Of a stretch of 64,000 nt of DNA, positions 27,526-35,211 are shown one piece after another. Numbering within the stretch: the first letter of the stretch is position 1; every line of letters starts with the position of its first letter. Source of the DNA: Erysipelotrichaceae bacterium NK3D112 (GTDB lineage Bacteria; Bacillota_I; Bacilli_A; Erysipelotrichales; Erysipelotrichaceae); contig JNJQ01000006.1 of assembly GCA_000701725.1 (NCBI GenBank), forward strand, positions 62,001 through 126,000, in the 5' to 3' direction. The notes beneath the pieces are model-generated. The model was not told where the DNA came from and did not search any database. It saw only the letters and a program-made list of their open reading frames with translations. Position numbers and translations under genes: made by a program.

Positions 27526-28065
27526 TCATGATAATTCCCTGAATACGGCGGTTTTCGCGAAGGGCCCCCAGTGTTCCAGGATCAGCTCACGGTATTCATC
27601 CGCGCTGACAATGCCGTTGCACGAAAGCAGTTCATAATCCACGTGATAAATGTAATAGCCTGTCCCGGTGGACACAAAGCCATTGCGCAGGTAGAAATCC
27701 TTCCGTTTGCGGCGCTCTTCATAATTGTCCGCATCCGGATCAACAATTTCGATATCGATGACAATCTTGTAATCCCTGAATTCCTTCTGGATCAGCCGTA
27801 GAATTTCGGATCCGTAACCGCGGTCACGCAGATTTTCCGATACTGCCAGATAACTCAGATACACAACGTTTTTATGAATGAACACATAGCTTAAGCCGAC
27901 GAAGAGCTGATCATCATAATAAACATGCATCTGCCGGCTTTCATCGAGCTGCGCGACAATCCGATGCCACGGAATCCGTTCATCATCGGGAAAGCTTGAA
28001 TCATATAACTCTTTTATAGTCTGGTAATCCTTGTTGTTTTTACAGAATATTACAGCTGTTAACAT
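27526..28065 (-). CDS. GNAT family acetyltransferase
   Basis: The protein has 179 residues with the GNAT core: a beta-strand LSYLAVSENLRDRGYG carrying the acetyl-CoA loop (RDRGYGS), then FYLRNGF near the end. A GCAGGAGA site sits before the ATG. It is transcribed divergently from the PcrA gene, with about 65 bp between. The substrate is unknown; proteins of this type acetylate small amines or protein N-termini. About 107 bp separate it from the propeller sensor on the same strand, so cotranscription is possible but not shown. Confidence 0.85.
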   Translation of the reverse strand: MLTAVIFCKNNKDYQTIKELYDSSFPDDERIPWHRIVAQLDESRQMHVYYDDQLFVGLSYVFIHKNVVYLSYLAVSENLRDRGYGSEILRLIQKEFRDYKIVIDIEIVDPDADNYEERRKRKDFYLRNGFVSTGTGYYIYHVDYELLSCNGIVSADEYRELILEHWGPFAKTAVFRELS

Positions 28066-28116
28066 AAGTTCTCCTGCTGAATCAATTATACCAAAGCGGG
28101 TGAGTGTAATTTCCGA

Positions 28117-28122
28117 TATAAT
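28117..28122 (+). promoter_or_regulatory. -10 element right before the pcrA start
   Basis: TATAAT ends 8 nt before ATG 28131. No -35 and no Shine-Dalgarno site are visible, so the leader may be only 0-2 nt. Confidence 0.4.
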
Positions 28123-28130
28123 TGATGCAT

Positions 28131-30302
28131 ATGATGGAAGATGTGCTTGAAGGACTCAATGAGGAACAGATTGACGCCGTAACCAGTACGGAAGGTTTTA
28201 TCCGTGTGATCGCCGGCGCCGGCAGCGGCAAGACGCGTGCTCTGACACGCCGTTTTGCGTATCTTGTCAATGAGCTCGGCATCCGTCCGGGCAATATCCT
28301 CTGCGTCACCTTTACCAACAAGGCGGCCAATGAGATGCGCCAGAGAATTCACCAATTGACCGGTGACAATGACACCGGCTATATCAACACATTCCACGGT
28401 TTCTGCGTGTCTGTATTACAGGAGGATTCCCATGCGGTTTCCTATCCGAAGAGCTTTATGGTTCTCGACAATTCGGATATCGATGCAATGCTCAGCATCA
28501 TCTATGAAGAGCGCGGCCTGACCTTAAGGGATATGACCTACGCCAACGCGAGGGATTATTTTGAAATGCGCAAAGGCTTATATGAACCGGATTATTATCT
28601 GCATATGATCCAGATGTCGCTCGAGGATCTTCATCAGAAGTATCTGGAAGCCGACAATGTGCAGGATATTCTTTTCTATGGCTATCTTTACCAGGAAAAG
28701 AAATGCTTCGGGCTGGATTACAATGATCTGATTTTCTTTACGCTATATATCTTTAAACAGAACGAGGAGATCAGACTCAAATGGCAGAAGCGTCTGGAAT
28801 ACATCATGATCGATGAATTCCAGGATATCGACCCGCCGCAGTATGAGCTCATGGAACAATTGTGCGGATATCATGGAAATCTGTTTGTGGTCGGTGATCC
28901 CGATCAGACGATTTACACATGGAGAGGGGCAAATGTGCGCTTCCTGCTTGATTTTGATCAGCGTTTCGTCGGCACAAAGACCATCATGATGATGAAGAAC
29001 TACCGTTCCTCACCCGAGATTGTGAACTGTGCCAATTCATTGATTGACAAAAACAGGCGAAGAATCAAAAAGGAACTGATCTCCATGTGTGACAGCTCAC
29101 AGCCTTCCCGCTATCATCATGCGCCAAGCGCTGAAAAAGAAGCGCTCTGGATGGCGGAAGAGATTGAACGTCTTCATGAGAGCGGCATTGATTACCGCGA
29201 TATCACCATTCTTTACCGTGCCCACTATATCACAAGGTCCATCGAGGATGTGTTCCTGAAGAAGGAAATCCCGTATACGATCTACAGCGGCGTGCAGTTC
29301 TTCGGCCGTGCCGAGATCAAGGACGCCCTGAGCTATCTGCGCATGATTGCCATGAAGGATGATCTTTCCTTTATGAGAATCGTCAACCTGCCGAGAAGAA
29401 ACATGGGTGAGCGCAGAATCGCGTGGCTTCAGAAGGAATCGGCTGAGAAGGGCATCTCATTATATGAGGCGCTGAAACAGGGAATCGATGATCCGGTCTT
29501 TGCCAATACAAAGGCGCGGAAATTCATTGACCTGATTGAAAAGTACAGCAGATCTCTTTCCGAGAAACCCGTATCCGTACTGCTCGGTGAGATTCTTGAT
29601 GAAAGCGGCTATGAAATGATGTTACGGACAGAGGGTTCCCAGACAAGACTGGACAATCTGGCCGAACTGAAACAGTCCGTTCATGAATATGAGGTCAGCT
29701 GCGGAGAGGAGACAGACCTCACCAGCTATCTGAATCACATTGCGCTGTTTACCAATCAGGATGTCGCTGAATATAAGGATCAGGTCAGAATGATGACCAT
29801 CCATACAGCCAAAGGTCTTGAATTCCCCTATGTGTTCTTATGCGGTATGAACGAAGGCATCCTTCCCAGCCGCAAGACAAATACGGAAATGCAGATGGAG
29901 GAGGAAAGAAGACTCGCCTTTGTGGCAATGACCAGAGCGGAAAAGGGACTGTATCTCTCCGATGCGGAAGGGCAGAACTTCGACCGTTCCTCCCGCTATG
30001 TATCCAGATTCATCCTGGATATTGATAAGGAGCTGCTGGTCTATGACAATGAGCTCAAGGCGGATCTGGTGAAGGAAAGCAGAAGCTATATCGAGCGCAG
30101 TGAGAGAAATGTCCTGCCGGATGCGGAGGATCTTCCTTTCAGAGAAGGCGACAGAGTGGAACATCGCGTGTTCGGTCCGGGTACTGTGGAAAAGATCGAT
30201 TACCAGGAGGAGGCGGTCTTTGTGAAATTTGATTCCATGGCCACTTCCAGAGGCATCTCGCTCAGGGCTGCGTCGAAGCTGAAGAAGATTCTGGTATCGT
30301 AA
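28131..30302 (+). CDS. pcrA: UvrD/PcrA-type ATP-dependent DNA helicase
   Basis: The protein has 723 residues. It unwinds DNA 3' to 5' in repair and rolling-circle replication. Motifs: Walker A AGAGSGKT (about 28-35), IDEFQDIDPPQYEL near 228, GDPDQTIYTWRGA, VTVMTIHTAKGLEF-type motif V, and a C-terminal Tudor-like tail with EHRVFGPGTV. The start is uncertain: TTG 28122, ATG 28125, 28131 and 28134 are in frame. A TATAAT ends 8 nt before 28131 and there is no Shine-Dalgarno site, so 28131 is chosen as a likely leaderless start. Confidence 0.92.
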   Translation: MMEDVLEGLNEEQIDAVTSTEGFIRVIAGAGSGKTRALTRRFAYLVNELGIRPGNILCVTFTNKAANEMRQRIHQLTGDNDTGYINTFHGFCVSVLQEDSHAVSYPKSFMVLDNSDIDAMLSIIYEERGLTLRDMTYANARDYFEMRKGLYEPDYYLHMIQMSLEDLHQKYLEADNVQDILFYGYLYQEKKCFGLDYNDLIFFTLYIFKQNEEIRLKWQKRLEYIMIDEFQDIDPPQYELMEQLCGYHGNLFVVGDPDQTIYTWRGANVRFLLDFDQRFVGTKTIMMMKNYRSSPEIVNCANSLIDKNRRRIKKELISMCDSSQPSRYHHAPSAEKEALWMAEEIERLHESGIDYRDITILYRAHYITRSIEDVFLKKEIPYTIYSGVQFFGRAEIKDALSYLRMIAMKDDLSFMRIVNLPRRNMGERRIAWLQKESAEKGISLYEALKQGIDDPVFANTKARKFIDLIEKYSRSLSEKPVSVLLGEILDESGYEMMLRTEGSQTRLDNLAELKQSVHEYEVSCGEETDLTSYLNHIALFTNQDVAEYKDQVRMMTIHTAKGLEFPYVFLCGMNEGILPSRKTNTEMQMEEERRLAFVAMTRAEKGLYLSDAEGQNFDRSSRYVSRFILDIDKELLVYDNELKADLVKESRSYIERSERNVLPDAEDLPFREGDRVEHRVFGPGTVEKIDYQEEAVFVKFDSMATSRGISLRAASKLKKILVS

Positions 30303-30311
30303 AACATGTTT

Positions 30312-30338
30312 TTAGCAAACATATATGAGAATTGCTAA
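30312..30338 (+). promoter_or_regulatory. CIRCE-like inverted repeat, degenerate
   Basis: TTAGCAAAC, 9 nt, AATTGCTAA. The 9-9-9 geometry matches CIRCE and each arm agrees at seven of nine positions. It lies 89 bp upstream of the good CIRCE. Confidence 0.4.
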
Positions 30339-30346
30339 TAATAAAT

Positions 30347-30372
30347 AAGCCTTTAAACAAAGGCTTTTTTGA
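30347..30372 (+). terminator. Terminator after pcrA
   Basis: AAGCCTTT (30347-30354) with AAAGGCTT (30359-30366), 4-nt loop, then TTTT. Confidence 0.85.
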
Positions 30373-30400
30373 TATATCTGATATATTTCTTGAAAAAAAT

Positions 30401-30442
30401 TTAGCACTTAAGTGTTGACAGTGCTAAAAATCTGAGTATAAC
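30401..30442 (+). promoter_or_regulatory. CIRCE operator overlapping the hsp20 promoter
   Basis: TTAGCACTT, 9 nt, CAGTGCTAA (30401-30427) is a near-consensus CIRCE, the HrcA binding site. The -35 TTGACA (30415-30420) lies inside it and TATAAC (30437-30442) is the -10 at 16 bp. Bound HrcA would block RNA polymerase until heat shock. Confidence 0.92.
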
Positions 30443-30495
30443 TATAGTTGTAAGGTGAAAGACCTGATAGAAAGATTAAAAAGAGGTGACTTAAG

Positions 30496-30915
30496 ATGAA
30501 GTACACAGTAAGCAGAAACAATGATTTATTTGATGATATTTTCGATAACATGTTCAGAACACCGACATACTCAAACAACGCTGTCATGAAGACAGATGTC
30601 CATGAGAAGGACGGCAAGTATATCCTGGATGTTGAAATCCCGGGATACAAAAAGGAAGATGTCAAGATCAGCCTGTTCAACGGCACTCTGACAATCAACG
30701 CTGAACACAACGAGACAAATGAGGAAAAGGATGCCAAGGGCAGAATCCTCAGACAGGAACGCTACAGCGGCACATGCACAAGAAGCTTCTATGTCGGCGA
30801 TACGATCAAGGACACAGACGTCAAGGCTTCCTTCGAAAATGGTATTCTGAGAATTGAGATCCCGACAGAACAGAAGAAGGAAGAAGAAACAAAGAAATTC
30901 ATTGATATCCTCTAA
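30496..30915 (+). CDS. Small heat-shock protein, Hsp20 family
   Basis: The protein has 139 residues and an alpha-crystallin domain in the middle (about 30-125). It has the typical DVHEKDGKYILDVEIPGYKKEDV start and the FENGILRIEIP motif near the C-terminus, preceding a charged tail. It holds unfolding proteins in a refoldable state. AAGAGGTGA precedes the ATG. It is controlled by the CIRCE/HrcA site directly upstream, which is usual for groESL and dnaK but less common for hsp20. Thr codons are mostly ACA, as in the other highly expressed genes here. Confidence 0.95.
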   Translation: MKYTVSRNNDLFDDIFDNMFRTPTYSNNAVMKTDVHEKDGKYILDVEIPGYKKEDVKISLFNGTLTINAEHNETNEEKDAKGRILRQERYSGTCTRSFYVGDTIKDTDVKASFENGILRIEIPTEQKKEEETKKFIDIL

Positions 30916-31024
30916 GGGATATAAAAACGGAATGAGCCCGGGTTTCACATGACTCATCCCGACAGCACATCTGTTCATTGACAGATGTTTCCGATAACCA
31001 TGGATTTCCATGGATGAAAATGAC

Positions 31025-31055
31025 AGCGGCTGCCATGATGAGACAGCCGCTTTTC
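31025..31055. terminator. Terminator shared by hsp20 and the DUF4097 gene
   Basis: AGCGGCTG (31025-31032) with CAGCCGCT (31044-31051), then TTTTC on the plus strand. Upstream between 30931 and 31013 there are three further hairpin-forming repeats. Confidence 0.6.
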
Positions 31056-31061
31056 TGTTGC

Positions 31062-32264
31062 TCAGTGAAGATCGATATCACCGGATGTTGTTTTCAGATA
31101 AACAGAAGCCAGACCTTCCCCGACGATCCATTCTTTGGAAGAGCGCTTGAATCTGCGCAGGTCCGTGCCGTTGGAGAGATCTCCGCTCAGCGTACGCAGA
31201 TCGGCAGTATAATCCGTGTCTCCGATTCTGGCACAGATATCCCCGCTGGTGCTGAGGACATTGATGCTTTCAATCCGTCCGTCAGAGCGAAGATCAACAT
31301 CGCCGCTGATCGTGGTGAGCTCAATCTGCGGACATACCAGGGAGGCGTCGATATCTCCGGAAATCGCTTCGAAGCGGACTCTTTCCGCGCGGTGCTCTCT
31401 GACATCAATGTCACCGGAAGCGGTTTTAGCTTCCACATTGCCGGTGGATCTTTTCAGACTGAAGTCGCCGTTGTATGTGCTGAGTTCAATAAAATCCGAA
31501 CGGGTGGTATCGATGTCGATATCGCCTGATTTGGTATCCAGAGAAAGTGATCTGATCTCGCAGTCATCCAGCTCCCAGTCGCCGGACATGGTTTTTCCCT
31601 CAAGGCAGCGCAGTGTGATTCCGTTTGCCTGCACATCGCCGGAGAGCAGACTGATCCGGATTTCCTCGATTTCCTCCGGCACCTTGATATAAAGATGCGC
31701 GCTGTCATCTGCCTCAAAGGTGAGATTTCTTTCTTCATTGATCACTTTCAGTGTTGCAAGGGTTGATGAGAACAGACTGCGGGTCGGACGGAACTGGTAT
31801 TCCAGTCTGCTTCCCTGTTCCAGGAAAACATCCAGAGCGCCTTTGCGGGTTCCTCTGATCCGCAGGGTTGTGCCGGGCCTGACATCAACAGTTCCTTCGG
31901 AATCAGCGCTGTGATCATCATTGGTATACGCTTCGATGTTTTTGAGGGCGGTATTGACGGAATCAGAAACGAGTGAGGAAACACTTCTGATTGTGCTGGA
32001 AAGGGATGAGGAAAGAGAGTCAAGACTGTCTCTGAATTCATCTTCCTTCTGGCTGCGTCCCATGATTTCGGGATTCATCATGCGGATGTTTTCCGCCACC
32101 TCATCCACGGTTCCGAGATTTTCTATGATTTCCGCTTCGCTCTGTCCGTTTTCGATGCCTTCATTGAAATGACTTTCAAACGCATCGCAGATATCATTCA
32201 CAAATTCAGCGGGGCAGCCGCGCAGTTTCGCTTTCAGTGCGCGCAGATATTCTTCTTTTGTCAT
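31062..32264 (-). CDS. HAAS-domain (DUF1700-like) plus DUF4097 beta-repeat protein
   Basis: The protein has 400 residues. The ATG overlaps the padR stop as ATGA. Residues 1-75 form a helical HAAS/DUF1700-like domain (EEYLRALKAKL, GQSEAEIIENLGTVDEVA) that usually pairs with a PadR regulator. The rest is a DUF4097-type beta-strand repeat: about nine copies of an SGD motif spaced near 20 residues (TMSGDWEL, TKSGDIDI, TASGDIDV, AISGDIDA and others), giving a right-handed or sheet-like stack. No membrane segment or signal peptide is seen, which is odd since many HAAS proteins are membrane proteins. It is probably a sensor or anti-regulator for the PadR encoded with it. Confidence 0.82.
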   Translation of the reverse strand: MTKEEYLRALKAKLRGCPAEFVNDICDAFESHFNEGIENGQSEAEIIENLGTVDEVAENIRMMNPEIMGRSQKEDEFRDSLDSLSSSLSSTIRSVSSLVSDSVNTALKNIEAYTNDDHSADSEGTVDVRPGTTLRIRGTRKGALDVFLEQGSRLEYQFRPTRSLFSSTLATLKVINEERNLTFEADDSAHLYIKVPEEIEEIRISLLSGDVQANGITLRCLEGKTMSGDWELDDCEIRSLSLDTKSGDIDIDTTRSDFIELSTYNGDFSLKRSTGNVEAKTASGDIDVREHRAERVRFEAISGDIDASLVCPQIELTTISGDVDLRSDGRIESINVLSTSGDICARIGDTDYTADLRTLSGDLSNGTDLRRFKRSSKEWIVGEGLASVYLKTTSGDIDLH

Positions 32265-32563
32265 ATGAGTTTCTCCACTTTCTTTACAAACTGAATCCAT
32301 TCTTCCTTCTGGTTTTTCTGATACTCTTTTCCTTCATCGGTCAGATGGTAATATTTCCTGGCCGGTCCGGAGGATGATTCTTTCAGATATGTTTCGAGAT
32401 ACCCGTTATCCTTCAGACGTTTGAGGATCAGATAGAGAGTGCCTGCGGTTACGGACATTTCCTGGGAAATGGTTTCGGTCAGCTCATATCCGTAACGGTC
32501 CGAGTCCTGCAATTGTGACAGCACACAAAGTTCCAGGACACCTTTTTTGAATTGAGCGTCCAT
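32261..32563 (-). CDS. PadR family transcriptional regulator
   Basis: The protein has 100 residues. AGGAGGAATC precedes the ATG at 32563. The winged-helix order is QFKKGVLELCVLSQL, YGYELTE, and the recognition region TAGTLYLILKRL, followed by a short C-terminal helix as in PadR subfamily 2. Such proteins repress their own operon or envelope-stress exporters and respond to small molecules. It overlaps the DUF4097 gene by 4 bp, so the two are translated together. This padR-HAAS pairing is common in Bacillota. Confidence 0.92.
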   Translation of the reverse strand: MDAQFKKGVLELCVLSQLQDSDRYGYELTETISQEMSVTAGTLYLILKRLKDNGYLETYLKESSSGPARKYYHLTDEGKEYQKNQKEEWIQFVKKVEKLI

Positions 32564-32585
32564 CGTTGATTCCTCCTGCATCTGT

Positions 32586-32614
32586 AATGTAGCACATACT
32601 ATTATGCATTGCAA
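32586..32614 (-). promoter_or_regulatory. padR promoter with ATGT/ACAT repeat
   Basis: On the minus strand TTGCAA (32609-32614), 17 bp, TACATT (32586-32591). ATGT-AGC-ACAT (32587-32597) overlaps the -10; ATGT/ACAT halves are typical of PadR operators, though the usual spacing is wider. Confidence 0.45.
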
Positions 32615-32662
32615 TATACTAAGTGAAGAATTATATAAAAGATTCATGCACATCACTCTCAA

Positions 32663-32700
32663 AGAAAACATGCAGGTTTTCCATAAAGGAGAACCTGCAT
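32663..32700 (-). terminator. Terminator after asnA
   Basis: ATGCAGGTT (32670-32678) with AACCTGCAT (32692-32700), followed on the minus strand by GTTTTCTTT. Confidence 0.75.
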
Positions 32701-32706
32701 CATTTT

Positions 32707-33717
32707 TTAAAGCAGAGGCATATTGTTTTCTGCACAGATTTCAAGCATCTTCTCGGGCCAGATGGAAGCCTGGACCTCGCCGATGTGCGCCTTGTTGAGC
32801 AGTAACATGCACAGTCTTGACTGGCCGATACCGCCGCCGATGGAATACGGCAGCTCACAGTTTGTGATCATCTTGTGGTAGGGCAGAATCAGTCTGCCTT
32901 CGCAATGGGAAGCGCGGCACTGGCTGACGATGGAATTCTCGTCAACACGGATACCCATGGATGAGATTTCCAGCGCTCTTTCCAGGGACGGCAGCCAGAA
33001 CAGCAGATCGCCGTTGAGATCCCAGTCATCATAGTCCGGGGCACGGCCGTCGTGCGGTCTTCCGCTGCGCTTCAGCGGGTGTCCGATCTGCTTGATGAAG
33101 ACACATCCTTTTTCCTTGACGATCAGATCCTCACGCTGCTTGGGCTTGAGATCCGGATACATGTCCTCAAGCTCCTGGGCGGTGATGAAGAAGACATCAT
33201 CTGCCAGATGGCATACCGCCTGGGGATATTTGTACCATACCTCATGTTCCATATGCTTGATGACCTTGAAGATATTGCGGACGGTCTTTTCAAGCATTTC
33301 ATCGGTTCTTTCGGACTTGTCAATCACCATTTCCCAGTCCCACTGGTCCACATAGATGGAATGGAGATTGTCCACCAGCTCATCCCTGCGGATGGCATTC
33401 ATATTTGTATACAGTCCTTCGCCATGACCGAAGCCGTACTTCTTAAGGGCAAAACGCTTCCACTTGGCGAGTGACTGAACCACTTCGATTCTTTCGCCGG
33501 TCAGTTCCTGAATGTCAAAGGTGACCGGTCTTTCAATGCCGTTGAGGTTGTCATTGAGGCCGGAGCTTCTGGTGACAAACAGCGGCGCGCTGATTCTGGA
33601 AAGACCCAGCTCTCTGCCGAGTTCCTTCTGGAATGTATCGCGGATGTATTTGATCGCTTCCTGGGTTTCACGAACGCTCAGAACCGGATCATAGTTGACG
33701 GGAATCTGTACTTCCAT
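32707..33717 (-). CDS. asnA: Aspartate-ammonia ligase (asparagine synthetase A)
   Basis: The protein has 336 residues. It makes asparagine from aspartate, ammonia and ATP, and belongs to the class II tRNA-synthetase fold family. The start at 33717 is chosen because TGAGGTAAG lies 6-8 nt upstream. Conserved pieces include [21 protein letters not shown], the [12 protein letters not shown] core and [12 protein letters not shown] at the end. It stands alone with its own terminator. The ammonia-dependent form means the organism can make asparagine without the glutamine-dependent AsnB in ammonia-rich habitats. Confidence 0.96.
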   Translation of the reverse strand: MEVQIPVNYDPVLSVRETQEAIKYIRDTFQKELGRELGLSRISAPLFVTRSSGLNDNLNGIERPVTFDIQELTGERIEVVQSLAKWKRFALKKYGFGHGEGLYTNMNAIRRDELVDNLHSIYVDQWDWEMVIDKSERTDEMLEKTVRNIFKVIKHMEHEVWYKYPQAVCHLADDVFFITAQELEDMYPDLKPKQREDLIVKEKGCVFIKQIGHPLKRSGRPHDGRAPDYDDWDLNGDLLFWLPSLERALEISSMGIRVDENSIVSQCRASHCEGRLILPYHKMITNCELPYSIGGGIGQSRLCMLLLNKAHIGEVQASIWPEKMLEICAENNMPLL

Positions 33718-33834
33718 GATTCTTACCTCACATATGCGCACTATTGTATCACAAACATGAAAACTTGGAACTCCATTAATTCAACGATTCAGCGCAGTAA
33801 AGCGAAATATGTACAAAAAATCGGATCAAAGATA

Positions 33835-33863
33835 TTGAAAAGCCAATTAAATTGTATACAATT
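33835..33863 (+). promoter_or_regulatory. Promoter and 14-bp palindrome upstream of the TrxR-like/ohrR operon
   Basis: TTGAAA (33835-33840), 16 bp, TACAAT (33857-33862). The perfect palindrome AATTGTATACAATT (33850-33863) covers the -10. It resembles the TACAATT/AATTGTA sites of OhrR, and the operon encodes an OhrR-like regulator, so autoregulation is likely. Confidence 0.65.
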
Positions 33864-33887
33864 GAATTGACAAAGGAGATAACAAAC

Positions 33888-34763
33888 ATGACACGTTATG
33901 ATATCGCAATCATCGGAACCGGCCCTGCCGGTCTCGAAGCGGCAATTACAGCCAAAGTCAGAAACAAGAACATCATTCTTTTCGGCAACAAAGAGCTCTC
34001 CAATAAAATGCAGGTGGTTGACCATCCGATTCTCAACTACCTCGGTCTGCCGTCCGTAACCGGCAAGGAAATGGCCGCAGCCTTCACAAAACAGCTTGAA
34101 GAACTCGATATTAAAATCACGGAAGAGAAGGTCACTTCCGTATATGCAATGGGAAACTATTTCGCTCTGCAGCTCGGCAACAATGAGATGGTTGAAGCGG
34201 ACACCGTGATTCTTGCCAGCGGCGTGGTTGCCGGCAAGCCTTATCCGGGAGAAGAGAAGTTCCTCGGCAGAGGTGTGAGCTATTGCGCCACATGCGATGC
34301 GCCTTTATATAAAGGAAAAGTCGTCGCTGTCATCGGCGGCGGCGCGGATGAGGAAGCGGAAGCTGACTTCCTTGGCGAAGTATGCGAAAAGGTTTATTAC
34401 CTGCCTCTGTATAAGGAAGAGCCTCATTTCACCCATGACAACATCATCGTTGTCCGTGAAAAGCCGGTTGAAATCACAGGCGCCATGAAAGTGAACAAAC
34501 TCGTGAGCGACCAGAATGAATATGATGTTGCATGCGTCTTCATTCTCAGAGCCGCCCAGTTCCCGGGTCAGCTTGTTCCGGGTCTTGAGGTTGAAGGCAA
34601 TGCCGTCAAGGTTGATCTGCAGATGAGAACCAACCTTCCGGGACTCTTTGCGGCAGGCGATATCGCCGGACAGCCGTATCAGTACATCAAATCAGCGGGC
34701 CAGGGCAACGTCGCGGCGTTATCAGCTGTCAACTATCTCGCTGAAAAGCAAAGGAAGCAGTGA
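33888..34763 (+). CDS. Thioredoxin-reductase-like flavoprotein without NADPH motif
   Basis: The protein has 291 residues. AAAGGAGAT precedes the ATG at 33888. FAD binding: IGTGPAGLEAA at the start and GLFAAGDI near the end. The redox pair CATC is in SYCATCDAP, as in TrxB. The second Rossmann motif is IGGGADEE, but the NADPH-specific HRRxxxR that normally follows is replaced by YYLPLYKE. TrxB usually has about 310 residues. The loss of that motif recalls ferredoxin-dependent flavin thioredoxin reductases (FFTR) of anaerobes, so the electron donor may not be NADPH. It is in an operon with an OhrR-like peroxide sensor and a Mn-type exporter. Confidence 0.8.
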   Translation: MTRYDIAIIGTGPAGLEAAITAKVRNKNIILFGNKELSNKMQVVDHPILNYLGLPSVTGKEMAAAFTKQLEELDIKITEEKVTSVYAMGNYFALQLGNNEMVEADTVILASGVVAGKPYPGEEKFLGRGVSYCATCDAPLYKGKVVAVIGGGADEEAEADFLGEVCEKVYYLPLYKEEPHFTHDNIIVVREKPVEITGAMKVNKLVSDQNEYDVACVFILRAAQFPGQLVPGLEVEGNAVKVDLQMRTNLPGLFAAGDIAGQPYQYIKSAGQGNVAALSAVNYLAEKQRKQ

Positions 34764-34764
34764 A

Positions 34765-35211
34765 ATGAGTGAGAAGTACGATTGTCTGCGGCTTGATCAT
34801 CAGCTCTGTTTTCCTCTCTATGCGGCAGCCCGCAAGGTGACCGGAAGATACACACCGTATTTCCGGGAGCTGGGTATCACCTATACCCAGTACATCGTGT
34901 TCATGGCACTGTGGCAGGAGGACAACCAGACGGTATCTGAAATCTGTTCAAAACTCTACCTGGATTCCGGCACCCTGACTCCATTATTGAAAAAGATGGA
35001 AGAAAAGGGATGGCTGAGCAGAACCAGATCCAAAGAAGATGAAAGAGTTGTCAGAATTGCCCTGACAGAAAAAGGCTGGGCTTTGCGGGAAGACTGTCTT
35101 AAAATACCCTTTGCGGTCGGCTCATGCATCCACCTTTCCGAAGAGGACGCGGCGAATCTGCACCGCATCCTGCATCTGCTTCTGGAGGAAGCAATTTATG
35201 ACAGCGAATAA
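34765..35211 (+). CDS. ohrR: MarR/OhrR-family organic peroxide regulator
   Basis: The protein has 148 residues. AAGGAAG precedes the ATG one base after the upstream stop codon. OhrR features: a Cys in the N-terminal LDHQLCFPLYAA segment, which is the peroxide-sensing cysteine of this subfamily, then LGITYTQYIVFMALW, the recognition helix LDSGTLTPLLKKME, and the wing DERVVRIALTEKG. It should repress its operon through the palindrome at 33850 and let go when the Cys is oxidised. No ohr gene is present. Only this Cys and one near residue 60 are seen in the relevant part, plus another later. Confidence 0.85.
   Translation: MSEKYDCLRLDHQLCFPLYAAARKVTGRYTPYFRELGITYTQYIVFMALWQEDNQTVSEICSKLYLDSGTLTPLLKKMEEKGWLSRTRSKEDERVVRIALTEKGWALREDCLKIPFAVGSCIHLSEEDAANLHRILHLLLEEAIYDSE

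Noticed and set aside
28122-28133. TTG 28122 or ATG 28125 as the pcrA start
   Set aside because: Both fall on or just next to the TATAAT box, so they would not be in the mRNA if that -10 is used.
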